Source: Aerococcus tenax
Lineage (GTDB): Bacteria; Bacillota; Bacilli; Lactobacillales; Aerococcaceae
Direction of reading: 5' to 3'
Assembly (NCBI RefSeq): GCF_003286645.3
Contig: NZ_CP127382.2
Span: forward strand, 930,001 to 994,000
DNA length: 64,000 nucleotides
This document shows, piece after piece, positions 43,588 to 54,291 of the stretch. The number at the start of each line of letters is the position of its first letter. Position 1 is the stretch's first letter. The position numbers and the translations under genes are program-made. The notes beneath the pieces are model-generated. The model searched no databases. It saw only the letters and a program-made list of their open reading frames with translations, and was not told where the DNA came from.

Positions 43588-45069
43588 ATGGATATTAAGG
43601 ACCTTAAACTTGAAAAGCGTTATCAATTGTTAATTGATGGTGAATGGACTAATGGCAGTGGGCAAGACACGATTGAAGATTTTAGCCCGGCAAATGGCGA
43701 AAAATTAGCTGAAATTACCGATGCCACTGAGGAAGATGTCAATCAAGCTGTTGCCACTGCCCGTCAAGCCTTTCCTAAATGGGGAAGGACGGATGTCAAA
43801 GAAAGAGCCAAAATTCTTAATCAAATTGCTAAAGTTATCGAAGATAACCAAGAGCGTTTGGCTTTGATTGAAACGATGGATAATGGTAAGCCGATTCGAG
43901 AAACCCAAGGAGCTGATATTCCTTTAGCAGCTGACCATTTTCGTTACTTCGCTAGTGTTATTCGTAGCGAGGAAGATAGTTTTAAAATGTTAAACGACAA
44001 TACCTTATCCATGGTTCTCCGGGAACCAATTGGCGTTGTCGGCCAGATTATTCCTTGGAACTTTCCTTTTTTAATGGCGGCCTGGAAAATAGCGCCAGCT
44101 TTAGCAGCAGGGGATACTATTGTATTAAAACCCTCCTCTTCCACTTCTCTAAGCGTTTTAGAGTTAGCTAAATTAATCAATGATCTTTTACCCAAGGGCG
44201 TATTAAATATTATTACTGGGAGTGGTTCAAAGAGTGGCGAATACCTCCAACACCATCCAGATATTGATAAAATCGCCTTTACCGGGTCAACTTCGGTTGG
44301 CCGCCAAGTAGGGATTTCAGCAGCTGAAAACCTCATCCCAGCTACCCTGGAATTAGGCGGAAAATCGGCCAATATTTTCTTTGAAGATATGGATATGGAA
44401 CAAGCCTTAGAAGGAGCTCAATTGGGTATCTTATTCAATCAAGGGGAAGTATGCTCAGCAGGATCACGAATTTTAGTGCAAGAATCGATTTATGATGAAT
44501 TTATCGGTCGCTTAAAAGAAGAATTTAAAAAGGTGAAAGTTGGTTTGCCTTGGGAAAAGGACACCCAACTAGGTGCCCAAGCTAGTCAAGCCCAACATCA
44601 AAAGGTGAGCGAATACATTCAAGTAGCTTTAGCTGAAGGAGCTGAAATTATTACCGGTGGTCATTCAGCTTCAGAAGGAGACCTTGAAAAGGGCTATTAT
44701 TTTGAACCCACTTTATTATTAGCAGACAACAATATGCGGGTGGCTCAAGAAGAAATTTTTGGTCCCGTTGCTACTGTGATTAAATTTAAAGATGTCGAAG
44801 ATGCCATCCGTATTGCTAATGATAGTGATTATGGTTTAGCAGGCGGTGTTTTCACTAAAAACTTAGACACAGCCTTTAAGGTAGCTCGTGGAGTAAGAAC
44901 AGGACGAATTTGGATTAATACCTATAATAGCTTTGAAGCTGGGGCACCATTTGGGGGCTACAAGGATTCAGGGATTGGTCGAGAAACTCATAAAATGATT
45001 CTTAATGCCTATACTCAAGCGAAAAATATCTATATTAATTTAGCTGATGGCAGATCAGGCATGTATTAA
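43588..45069 (+). CDS. NAD(P)-dependent aldehyde dehydrogenase (acetaldehyde type)
   Basis: The 493-residue protein is a complete class I/II-type ALDH. It carries IPWNFPFLM, KPSSSTSLSVL, the cofactor loop FTGSTSVG, the catalytic Glu in TLELGGKSANIFF (about residue 254), and the catalytic Cys in FNQGEVCSAGSRI (about 288). It resembles the ExaC/AldB group that oxidises acetaldehyde and related aldehydes to acids; the substrate is inferred. It is single-gene, with a cre-like box in the promoter and a large terminator hairpin downstream. GAAAGGGAG is the ribosome site. Confidence 0.88.
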   Translation: MDIKDLKLEKRYQLLIDGEWTNGSGQDTIEDFSPANGEKLAEITDATEEDVNQAVATARQAFPKWGRTDVKERAKILNQIAKVIEDNQERLALIETMDNGKPIRETQGADIPLAADHFRYFASVIRSEEDSFKMLNDNTLSMVLREPIGVVGQIIPWNFPFLMAAWKIAPALAAGDTIVLKPSSSTSLSVLELAKLINDLLPKGVLNIITGSGSKSGEYLQHHPDIDKIAFTGSTSVGRQVGISAAENLIPATLELGGKSANIFFEDMDMEQALEGAQLGILFNQGEVCSAGSRILVQESIYDEFIGRLKEEFKKVKVGLPWEKDTQLGAQASQAQHQKVSEYIQVALAEGAEIITGGHSASEGDLEKGYYFEPTLLLADNNMRVAQEEIFGPVATVIKFKDVEDAIRIANDSDYGLAGGVFTKNLDTAFKVARGVRTGRIWINTYNSFEAGAPFGGYKDSGIGRETHKMILNAYTQAKNIYINLADGRSGMY

Positions 45070-45129
45070 TCATTGTCTAAGTTGATCGAAACAGTCCTAG
45101 AAAAGCTAATTAAATAGTAAAACAACAAG

Positions 45130-45191
45130 GACTAGAAAGTGCTACTTCACTTGCTTAAAGAGACAAGTTGTAGCACTTCTAGTCTTTTTTC
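45130..45191 (+). terminator. Strong terminator after the aldehyde dehydrogenase
   Basis: GACTAGAAAGTGCTAC (45130-45145) pairs with GTAGCACTTCTAGTC with one bulge. An inner CTTG/CAAG pair adds to the stem, and TTTTTT follows. Confidence 0.85.
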
Positions 45192-45234
45192 TTTGCATCT
45201 TAAAGGTGAAATATCCCTAAGCCTCTAGAAAATT

Positions 45235-45243
45235 TGTTATAAT
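45235..45243 (+). promoter_or_regulatory. Extended -10 promoter of recQ
   Basis: TGTTATAAT (TATAAT at 45238-45243) is an extended -10 about 30 bases before the recQ start; no clear -35 is seen. Confidence 0.5.
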
Positions 45244-45272
45244 AAAAAGACGTGATGGAGAGGGAGGTTTCT

Positions 45273-47063
45273 ATGCTAATTGAGCATGCTTTGGAAAAAT
45301 ATTTTGGCTATAAAACGTTTCGCCCCGGACAAAAGGAACTCATTGAGAGTATTCTAGCTGGTCGCGATAGTTTGGGGATTCTACCCACTGGCGGAGGCAA
45401 ATCAATTTGCTATCAATTACCTGCTTTAATCTTACCTGGTATTACTTTAGTAATCTCTCCTTTAATCTCATTAATGAAGGACCAAGTAGATAGTCTTAAT
45501 GAACATGGAATTCATAGTGTCTATCTCAACTCCAGTCTATCCAGTGAGGATTATTTTGCTGTCCTGGATAGGATCAATTCTGGACAAGTCAAGCTGATTT
45601 ATGTATCACCAGAAAGGTTAAAGAGCGAGTCTTTTCTACAATTAGCGAATGACTTACCCTTAGATCAAATAGCTATTGATGAAGCCCACTGTGTTTCCCA
45701 ATGGGGACACGACTTTAGAGCCTCTTACCGAGAGATTGCTAACTTTATTGGTCTGTTAAATCACCGACCGGTTGTGAGTGCCTTTACAGCCACAGCTACC
45801 AATCGGGTTCAACAGGATATTATTCATCAATTGGCTCTTGAGAACCCCTATGTCCTCATTAATTCCTTTGATCGTCCCAATCTGACTTTTGAGGTTATGG
45901 AACCAGAATCCAAGAAGAAGACTGTAATTGATTTAATAGATAAAGAAGAAGCAGCTATCATTTATGCTTCTTCTCGAAAAACTGTTGACCGTTTGAGTGA
46001 ATGGCTAAGAGACCAAGGACTTCCGGTGAGCGCTTATCATGCGGGAATGAGCCCAGCAGACCGTATGGCTTCGCAAAATGACTTTATCTATGAGCGTACT
46101 AATATTATTGTGGCAACCAATGCCTTTGGGATGGGAATTGATAAACCTGATGTTCGGCGCGTGATCCATTATAACTTGCCCACTAATTTAGAGAGTTACT
46201 ACCAAGAAGCAGGCCGGGCAGGCAGAGACGGCTTGCCGGCTAGAGCCATTCTTCTCTACAGCCCCAAGGATATCTTGACCGCTAAATTTTTAATTAGTCA
46301 AAGCAATGATCCCACTAGTGAAGGTCGCTTAAATGATATGATTAATTATGCAACGACCTCTTCCTGCTTGAGACAACACATTTTAGCCTACTTCGGTCAG
46401 GAAGCTCCTGACCATTGCCAAAATTGCTCCAATTGTTTGCAGCAAGTCAAAAAGATTGATGTCAGTCGAGAAGGACAAATGATCCTCTCTTGTATTGTTA
46501 GAATGGCTTATCCTTATGGCATGACCCTAGTCACAGATGTTTTAAAAGGTAAAAAACTCCAAAAAATTAAAGACAAACACTTTGACCAATTATCAACCTA
46601 TGCTTTGTTAAAAGACATGAATGAGCAAACAATTAAGAATATTATTTCTCAATTAATTTCTGAAGGGGTCTTGGCGGTTAATGAATATAAGGGACTTAGC
46701 CTTACGGAAAAGGCGCTCCCAATTCTAAAAGGAAATAAGTGCCTTTATATTAAAGAATCTGCCTATATTCGATCAGAAAATAAACCGAAGACTAGTCAGA
46801 AAGCTCAATCATTGACTGATCATTTATCGCCAGAAGATGAAGAATTATTTGAAGCACTTCGTGAATTACGCTATAGTTTAGCTAGTGAAGAAAATGTTCC
46901 TGCCTATATTATTTTTAATAACCAGAGTCTCCTTGATATGGTGGAAATAAAGCCTAAGAACTATCAGGAATTTCTTGATATTAGCGGAGTAGGTCCAGTA
47001 AAGGCAGATAAATATGCAGATGACTTCTGTCAGTTAATCGAAGATTTTGTAAGTATTAAATAA
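45273..47063 (+). CDS. recQ: RecQ family ATP-dependent DNA helicase
   Basis: The protein has about 596 residues. Walker A is LPTGGGKSICYQLPA (about residue 40), the DEAH box is AIDEAHCVSQWGHDFR (about 135), and motif VI lies in YYQEAGRAGRDG. A zinc-binding RecQ-C-terminal domain has Cys residues in SSCLRQH and CQNCSNCL. A C-terminal HRDC domain (about 530-595, LRELRYSLASEENVPAYIIF) completes the RecQ layout. It unwinds 3'-5' in repair and recombination. I chose the ATG at 45273 after GGGAGG; a GTG at 45252 is less likely. truB follows 14 bases later. Confidence 0.94.
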   Translation: MLIEHALEKYFGYKTFRPGQKELIESILAGRDSLGILPTGGGKSICYQLPALILPGITLVISPLISLMKDQVDSLNEHGIHSVYLNSSLSSEDYFAVLDRINSGQVKLIYVSPERLKSESFLQLANDLPLDQIAIDEAHCVSQWGHDFRASYREIANFIGLLNHRPVVSAFTATATNRVQQDIIHQLALENPYVLINSFDRPNLTFEVMEPESKKKTVIDLIDKEEAAIIYASSRKTVDRLSEWLRDQGLPVSAYHAGMSPADRMASQNDFIYERTNIIVATNAFGMGIDKPDVRRVIHYNLPTNLESYYQEAGRAGRDGLPARAILLYSPKDILTAKFLISQSNDPTSEGRLNDMINYATTSSCLRQHILAYFGQEAPDHCQNCSNCLQQVKKIDVSREGQMILSCIVRMAYPYGMTLVTDVLKGKKLQKIKDKHFDQLSTYALLKDMNEQTIKNIISQLISEGVLAVNEYKGLSLTEKALPILKGNKCLYIKESAYIRSENKPKTSQKAQSLTDHLSPEDEELFEALRELRYSLASEENVPAYIIFNNQSLLDMVEIKPKNYQEFLDISGVGPVKADKYADDFCQLIEDFVSIK

Positions 47064-47077
47064 TAGGAGGTGAAGCC

Positions 47078-47989
47078 ATGGATGGCATAATTCCTTTATG
47101 GAAGGAAAGAGGGATGACTAGTCACGATTGTGTCAATGCCTTACGAAAATTGTTAAAGACCAGGCGGGTGGGCCATACCGGTACCTTGGATCCCAATGTG
47201 AGTGGCGTATTGCCAATTTGTGTGAATAAGGCGACAAAAATGGCTAATTGGATCACTGATAAGCAAAAGGTCTATCAAGGAGAAATTACCTTAGGTTTTC
47301 AAACAGAAACAGAAGATTTGGACGGAAAAATTGTTCGCCAAACGCCTGTGAAGGAAGCTGTCGATGGACAGCTTATTCAAAAAGCTATGGATAGCATGTT
47401 AGGTACAATTACTCAAGTCCCTCCCATGTATTCTGCTGTTAAGGTTAACGGTCGAAAGTTATATGACTATGCCCGCCATGGTGAGAAGGTTGACCGCCCG
47501 AAAAGACTGGTTAATGTCTATGAATTTGACCTTATAAAGCCCTGCCGATACGATCAAGACCAGCAAGTGCAAAGTTTTAATTTTCGCGTCCGTTGTGGCA
47601 AGGGGACCTATGTGAGGACCCTTGCTTCAGACTTAGGAGAGGCACTAGGCTATGCTGCGACCATGACTGACCTTAGTCGGATAGCCTCGAGCCCCTTTAC
47701 CCAATCACAATGCTTTACTTTATCTGAAATTGAAGATCAAATTAGTCAAGGAAAAAATGATTTTATTTTTCCCATCGATTTTTTGATCCAAGACTTAGTT
47801 CATATTGAGATTAGTGGCAAATTAGAAAAACTCGTCAGCAACGGGGCGGTTTTAAATAAAAATAATTTGGCCGAAGAATATCGAGACCAATTGCCGGTAG
47901 CTTTTTATGGCCAGCAAGGACTCATGGCTATTTATGGACAACATCCTAGTGATGAAGAACAAATGAAACCGTTAAAAATGCTGATATAA
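47078..47989 (+). CDS. truB: tRNA pseudouridine(55) synthase TruB
   Basis: The 303-residue enzyme makes pseudouridine 55 in the tRNA T-loop. The catalytic Asp lies in HTGTLDPNVSGVLPICVNKATK (given in parts; residues about 32-50). QVPPMYSAVKVNGRKLYDYAR and GTYVRTLASDLGEALG are typical. The start MDGIIPLWKERGMTSHDCV is standard. TAGGAGGTG precedes it. It is followed by ribF, the usual Bacillota order. Confidence 0.96.
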   Translation: MDGIIPLWKERGMTSHDCVNALRKLLKTRRVGHTGTLDPNVSGVLPICVNKATKMANWITDKQKVYQGEITLGFQTETEDLDGKIVRQTPVKEAVDGQLIQKAMDSMLGTITQVPPMYSAVKVNGRKLYDYARHGEKVDRPKRLVNVYEFDLIKPCRYDQDQQVQSFNFRVRCGKGTYVRTLASDLGEALGYAATMTDLSRIASSPFTQSQCFTLSEIEDQISQGKNDFIFPIDFLIQDLVHIEISGKLEKLVSNGAVLNKNNLAEEYRDQLPVAFYGQQGLMAIYGQHPSDEEQMKPLKMLI

Positions 47990-48016
47990 CTGATGACTTT
48001 AACAATGAGGTGTCTT

Positions 48017-48973
48017 ATGCAAGTAATAACCATTCATCATCCCATAGATCAGAATCTTAAAAATAATGAGGGCATCGTTTTAGCTTTGGGTTTTTTTGAT
48101 GGCGTCCATCGTGGCCATCAAGCAGTGATTAAAGCTGCAAGGAAGGAAGCCTTCAAACGCAAGCTTCCATTAGCAGTGATGACATTTAATATTTCACCTT
48201 TAATTGTTAATCAAGACATTCACCCTAATCAAATGAAATACCTGACGCAAAATCAAGAAAAGATGCTTTTACTTGAGACTTTTGGGGTAGATCGGGTTTA
48301 CTTAGTTGATTATACCAGTGCCTTTTCTAATCAAAGCCCCAAAGCTTTCGTTGATAATTATCTAGTTGGTTTAAATGCTAAGGTAGTTGTTGCGGGCTTT
48401 GATTATACCTATGGAGCTAAAGCCATAGCCAATATGAAAAACTTGCCAGACTATGCTGAAGATCGCTTCAAAATTATTGAAGTCCCCGTATTGAATGAAA
48501 ATAATAATAAAATTGCTTCCAAACAGATTCGTAAGGAGCTGACTGAGGGATCACTGGAAGAAGCCAACCAGGCTCTAGGCTATCCTTACTTCTTCCGTGG
48601 TTTAGTTATAAACGGCTTTAAACGAGGCCGTACCCTAGGCTTTCCAACGGCTAATATCTATACCCAGGCCAGTACTTTAATTCCCAAAGTTGGTGTTTAT
48701 TTGGTTCAATGTCAAATCAACCATCAGCTATTCTGGGGGATGGCTTCCATTGGATATAATGTCACTTTTGGTGATGATAATGACAAGACCATTGAAATTA
48801 ACTTGTTTGATTTTGAATCAGAAATTTATGGTGAAGAAATGCTGGTATTTTGGTACGAATATTTACGGGGTGAAAAGAAATTCTCTAGTGTAGAGGCTAT
48901 GGTGGAACAGTTGAATCAAGATAAAAGTGACTGTCTAAGTCGTCTACAAAAATATGAAAATTATCAAAATTAA
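48017..48973 (+). CDS. ribF: Bifunctional riboflavin kinase/FAD synthetase
   Basis: The 318-residue protein makes FMN and then FAD from riboflavin. The N-terminal adenylyltransferase has ALGFFDGVHRGHQAVI, AGFDYTYG and SSKQIRKEL-like KIASKQIRKEL. The C-terminal kinase carries GFKRGRTLGFPTANI (about residues 200-215) and a Glu in KTIEINLFDF. I chose the ATG at 48017, with GAGGTG upstream; a frame from 47993 is open but lacks a ribosome site. It follows truB after 27 bases. Confidence 0.95.
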   Translation: MQVITIHHPIDQNLKNNEGIVLALGFFDGVHRGHQAVIKAARKEAFKRKLPLAVMTFNISPLIVNQDIHPNQMKYLTQNQEKMLLLETFGVDRVYLVDYTSAFSNQSPKAFVDNYLVGLNAKVVVAGFDYTYGAKAIANMKNLPDYAEDRFKIIEVPVLNENNNKIASKQIRKELTEGSLEEANQALGYPYFFRGLVINGFKRGRTLGFPTANIYTQASTLIPKVGVYLVQCQINHQLFWGMASIGYNVTFGDDNDKTIEINLFDFESEIYGEEMLVFWYEYLRGEKKFSSVEAMVEQLNQDKSDCLSRLQKYENYQN

Positions 48974-48980
48974 ATTCTCT

Positions 48981-49013
48981 AAAAAGTTGGTGTTGATTTT
49001 GCCAACTTTTTTA
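48981..49013 (+). terminator. Intrinsic terminator after ribF
   Basis: AAAAAGTTGG (48981-48990) and CCAACTTTTT (49002-49011) form a stem with a T-rich tail. The following 190 bases to the hrcA promoter hold nothing I recognise. Confidence 0.8.
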
Positions 49014-49205
49014 TTTTGTCATTTTTTATGCGGCTAGGGACCGATCCAAGGTAAAGGTTGAGTCGCTAGTAAGTTATCTATCACTGCCAGCTGTTATTAC
49101 TAAATAAGGGCTATCTTTTAACTTTATCTATGAAATCGTTTTGCTAAAGATCAAAATAGGAATTGTAATGACTAGGAAATTCTTTGAAAAACAGTTTGAC
49201 TTTTA

Positions 49206-49234
49206 TTGACATATGCACTTAACCATGTTAGTAT
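49206..49234 (+). promoter_or_regulatory. Promoter of the hrcA-grpE-dnaK-dnaJ operon
   Basis: TTGACA (49206-49211) and TAGTAT (49229-49234) have a 17-base spacer; CIRCE begins 10 bases after the -10. Confidence 0.8.
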
Positions 49235-49243
49235 ATAGATATG

Positions 49244-49270
49244 TTAGCAGAAGGAGCTGTCAAGTGCTAA
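49244..49270 (+). promoter_or_regulatory. CIRCE operator (HrcA binding site), degenerate left arm
   Basis: TTAGCA-GAA and AAG-TGCTAA are 9-base arms with a 9-base spacer, exactly the CIRCE geometry. The consensus is TTAGCACTC-N9-GAGTGCTAA; the inner three bases of the left arm and one of the right arm differ. HrcA, encoded just downstream, would repress here until heat stress. Confidence 0.85.
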
Positions 49271-49283
49271 AAGAGGTGATAAG

Positions 49284-50354
49284 ATGTTAAGTAAAAGACA
49301 AATTATTGTTTTAAAAGCGATTATTGACGCCTATAGTCAAAGTGAAGAACCGATTGGCTCTAAATCGATTCTAAAACTGACTGGCCTTGAGGCAAGTTCT
49401 GCAACTATTAGAAATGATATGGCAAAACTTGAAAAACTTGATTTGATTAAAAAGATGCACTCGTCTTCCGGAAGAGTGCCCACTGAAGCCGGCTATCGTT
49501 TCTACATTAATTATATTCTTCCCAAGAACGGTGGAATTATCGATAGTGGTTTAAGTGAAGCGGAAAATGAAAAGGTGAGTGAAATATTTCAATCACCTTA
49601 CTTGGCCTTAGATGAAATTGTCAATCGCTCAACTGAACTTTTAGCTGAGCTAACTAACTATGTAGCGATTTCTTTAGGACCTGACGCTTACCATTATCAC
49701 TTAGCTGGCTTTCGCTTTGTACCGGTAACTAGCCGGCAAGTGATGCTTGTCTTAGTGACAGAAGAAGGTACAGTGGAAACGCAAATCTATCGTTTGCCAG
49801 ACAGTGTATCTATGGAAGCCTTAGAGGATATGGCAAATATAATTAACCGTGATTTAATTGGTTTAAGTCTTCCTAGTGTTCTTGTACGCCTGAAAAGTAA
49901 CTATATGTCCTATTTTGATGAATCAATTCGACGTTTACTTTATGAAGGAAGTATAATCGAAGATTTACTAAAAAAAATGGATGCTTCACGCGTCTTTGTT
50001 AAAGGTAAGGCAAATCTTTATAACCATCTCTATCAAAGTGATGCTTATCAACAGGTAGAGAATTTAAATCGTCTATTTGCTAACCCTAACTTATTAGATA
50101 CACTCATTGATCCTGGTGATCAAGGGATTCAAGTGAAGGTAGGTAAGGATATGCAGGCTGATGGCCTCAATCATTTATCTATTATGGCTACCAATTTTGT
50201 TGGTGGTAATAATGATCAACAAACGATTTCTGTGGCTATTCTCGGCCCAGAAAATATGTCTTACCTGCGTATGGCTCAACTATTTCAAGGTGTGAGACTA
50301 CAGCTCAATCACTATATCGATTCATATTATAAAAATGATAAAGAGGAGGGGTAA
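49284..50354 (+). CDS. hrcA: Heat-inducible transcription repressor HrcA
   Basis: The 356-residue repressor begins MLSKRQIIVLKAIIDAYSQSEEPIGSKSI, with a winged helix including SSATIRNDMAKLEKLDLIKKMHSSSGRVPTE (given in parts; residues about 37-68). The effector-responsive domain contains LSIMATNFVGGNNDQQTISVAILGPENMSYLRMAQLF. It controls class I heat-shock genes through the CIRCE upstream. AGAGGTGA is the ribosome site. It is followed by grpE with a gap of four bases. Confidence 0.96.
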   Translation: MLSKRQIIVLKAIIDAYSQSEEPIGSKSILKLTGLEASSATIRNDMAKLEKLDLIKKMHSSSGRVPTEAGYRFYINYILPKNGGIIDSGLSEAENEKVSEIFQSPYLALDEIVNRSTELLAELTNYVAISLGPDAYHYHLAGFRFVPVTSRQVMLVLVTEEGTVETQIYRLPDSVSMEALEDMANIINRDLIGLSLPSVLVRLKSNYMSYFDESIRRLLYEGSIIEDLLKKMDASRVFVKGKANLYNHLYQSDAYQQVENLNRLFANPNLLDTLIDPGDQGIQVKVGKDMQADGLNHLSIMATNFVGGNNDQQTISVAILGPENMSYLRMAQLFQGVRLQLNHYIDSYYKNDKEEG

Positions 50355-50358
50355 ACAG

Positions 50359-51021
50359 ATGAGCAAAGTTCATGATAAGAACAATCAGGATGTTGACCCA
50401 GAAAATATAACTGAAGATGAAAAGTCAGTCCAGGATAAAAACAAGGCTCAAGATTTGAAACAAAATCAAAATAATAAAGCCGATAAGGATAATGAGTCAG
50501 AAAACCTGGCTGATGATGAGAAAAATAAAACCGCAGAAGAAGATAAAGAAGTCCATGAGAATGAAAAAGAGAGTGAACTTCAAAGTATAAAGAAAGAACT
50601 TGAAGACAAAAATGATCAAATTCTTCGCTTATCTGCGGAAATTAAGAATATTCAAAGAAGAAATAATAAGGAAAGACAAGATGCTGCTAAGTACCGTTCC
50701 CAACATTTAGCTGAAAAACTCTTAGGTGCAGTTGATAACTTAGAACGGGCCTTGACTATTGAAGCAGATGATGAAGCCAGTCGCAGTATGAAACGCGGCA
50801 TTGAAATGGTACTGGAAAGTATTCAAAGTGCCTTTAATGATGAAGAAATTAAAACGATTGATCCTAAAGGTGAAAAATTTGATCCTAACTTCCATCAATC
50901 CGTTTCATCTGTCCCTGCTAATGACGGTCAAGAATCAGATACTATAGTTGAAGTCTATCAAAAAGGCTATGTCATCAAAGACCGTGTCTTAAGACCAGCT
51001 ATGGTAGTCGTTGCACAATAA
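50359..51021 (+). CDS. grpE: Nucleotide exchange factor GrpE
   Basis: The 220-residue protein has a long charged, disordered N-terminal part (residues 1-80, rich in Asp, Glu, Lys, Asn). Then comes the GrpE coiled coil and beta-wing, with IQRRNNKERQDAAKYR, LLGAVDNLERAL, FDPNFHQSVSS and a C-terminal GYVIKDRVLRPAMVVVAQ. It releases ADP from DnaK. I chose the ATG at 50359, preceded by GAGGAGGGG; an open frame from 50335 overlaps hrcA. The N-terminal extension is typical of Lactobacillales. Confidence 0.95.
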   Translation: MSKVHDKNNQDVDPENITEDEKSVQDKNKAQDLKQNQNNKADKDNESENLADDEKNKTAEEDKEVHENEKESELQSIKKELEDKNDQILRLSAEIKNIQRRNNKERQDAAKYRSQHLAEKLLGAVDNLERALTIEADDEASRSMKRGIEMVLESIQSAFNDEEIKTIDPKGEKFDPNFHQSVSSVPANDGQESDTIVEVYQKGYVIKDRVLRPAMVVVAQ

Positions 51022-51039
51022 TAAAAAAGGAGATAATAA

Positions 51040-52860
<1,821 letters not shown>

Positions 52861-52867
52861 TCGACTA

Positions 52868-52906
52868 TAGTAGGCTTGTCCCTGGCTTAAGGCAGGGACA
52901 AACTAC
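52868..52906 (+). other. Hairpin between dnaK and dnaJ without a T-run
   Basis: GTAG then TTGTCCCTG (52876-52884) pairs with CAGGGACAA (52893-52901) then CTAC. No T-tail follows, so it is more likely an mRNA processing or stability element that sets dnaK above dnaJ than a terminator. Confidence 0.6.
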
Positions 52907-52931
52907 TGTATCGAGGATAAGGGGGTAAAAT

Positions 52932-54092
52932 ATGGCTAAAGGAGATTACTATGACATTTTAGGTGTCAGTAAAGACGCCAGCCAGAAAGATATCAAGCGT
53001 GCTTACCGTAAACTAGCAAAAAAATACCATCCTGATTTAAACCATGATCCCGGTGCTGAAGAAAAATATAAAGAAGTAACGGAAGCATATGAAGTTTTAA
53101 GTGATGAAAACAAACGGAAACAATATGATCAGTTTGGTCATGCTGGTGCAAATGGTGGCTTCGGTGGCTTTGGCAATGGAAGTTATCAATCCTACTCAGG
53201 ACAAGGTTTCTCTGGCTTTGAAGATATCTTCGATCAGTTCTTTGGTGGTCAAGGTGGCTTCGGTGGCTTTGGCTCGTCTGCTAGCCAACGGTCTAGGACT
53301 GCACCTCGCCGTGGGGATGACTTACAATACACCATGGATTTAAGCTTTGAAGAAGCTATCTTTGGTAAAGAAGAAACGATCTCATATAAACGCGAAGAAG
53401 CTTGCCAGGTTTGTGAAGGCTCTGGTGCTAAGCCGGGAACGTCGAAGAAAACTTGTCCAACCTGTAATGGACAAGGGGTCGTTCAACAAGTAAGAAATAC
53501 CCCATTTGGACAAATGGCTAGTCAAACCACCTGTAGCCAGTGTCAAGGTGAAGGTAAAATTATCGAAGACCCATGTACTAATTGCCAAGGAAGCGGTCGA
53601 GAAGAGAAGACCCATACGGTTAAAGTGAAGGTTCCAGCAGGTGTCGAAGATGGGCAATCGATTCGTCTTTCCGGACAAGGTTCAGCTGGCTACAATAAGG
53701 GTCCAGCTGGGGACCTCTATGTGGTTTTCCGTGTAGCTAAAAGTAATATCTTCCAACGCAAAGGGTCACAAATCAGTATTGACTTGCCTCTAAACTTTGC
53801 CCAAGCCGCTCTGGGTGATGAAGTTGAGGTTCCAACCGTTCACGGCAAAGTGAACCTTAAGATTCCTGCAGGTACACAAAGCGGAGATACTATCCGCTTA
53901 CGGGGTAAAGGCGCTCCAGTTTTAAATCGTGACCGCAATGGAGACCAATTAGTCAATATTAAGATCATTACACCTAAACATCTCAATGACAAACAAAAGG
54001 CTGCTCTTCGTGACTATGCAAAGGCATCAGGAAATAATGTCACTGAAGAAGAGAAGAATTTCTTTGATAAAATTAAAGATGCCTTTTCATAA
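52932..54092 (+). CDS. dnaJ: Chaperone DnaJ
   Basis: The 386-residue type I J-protein has a J domain ([20 protein letters not shown], with HPD at about residue 33), a Gly/Phe-rich stretch (about 72-120), and four CxxCxGxG zinc repeats ([32 protein letters not shown]). The C-terminal substrate domains follow. It stimulates DnaK ATPase. It ends the hrcA operon with a clear terminator. Confidence 0.98.
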   Translation: MAKGDYYDILGVSKDASQKDIKRAYRKLAKKYHPDLNHDPGAEEKYKEVTEAYEVLSDENKRKQYDQFGHAGANGGFGGFGNGSYQSYSGQGFSGFEDIFDQFFGGQGGFGGFGSSASQRSRTAPRRGDDLQYTMDLSFEEAIFGKEETISYKREEACQVCEGSGAKPGTSKKTCPTCNGQGVVQQVRNTPFGQMASQTTCSQCQGEGKIIEDPCTNCQGSGREEKTHTVKVKVPAGVEDGQSIRLSGQGSAGYNKGPAGDLYVVFRVAKSNIFQRKGSQISIDLPLNFAQAALGDEVEVPTVHGKVNLKIPAGTQSGDTIRLRGKGAPVLNRDRNGDQLVNIKIITPKHLNDKQKAALRDYAKASGNNVTEEEKNFFDKIKDAFS

Positions 54093-54132
54093 GCAAAATG
54101 AGGTTGAATTTTTTAATTGATTTTAATCATCT

Positions 54133-54162
54133 AAAAACCGTAATCTTCTTCCTAGGAAGGTT
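54133..54162 (+). terminator. Intrinsic terminator of the hrcA-dnaJ operon
   Basis: AAAAACCGTAA (54133-54143) and TTACGGTTTTT (54151-54161) pair, with an inner CTTC/GGAAG-like extension. Confidence 0.85.
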
Positions 54163-54291
54163 ACGGTTTTTGCTTTAGCTTTACTAGAACTTTTTAATGG
54201 TTTGTTTTAGATATCATCTGATCTCTCCATGGCTATATGTTATAATGAAGGGTGAACTCTTTATAGATTAGATAAGGAAGTGAGCAAACGA

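Noticed and set aside
43944-44372. 142-residue minus-strand frame inside the aldehyde dehydrogenase
   Set aside because: It is antisense to conserved catalytic segments and has no promoter or ribosome site of its own.
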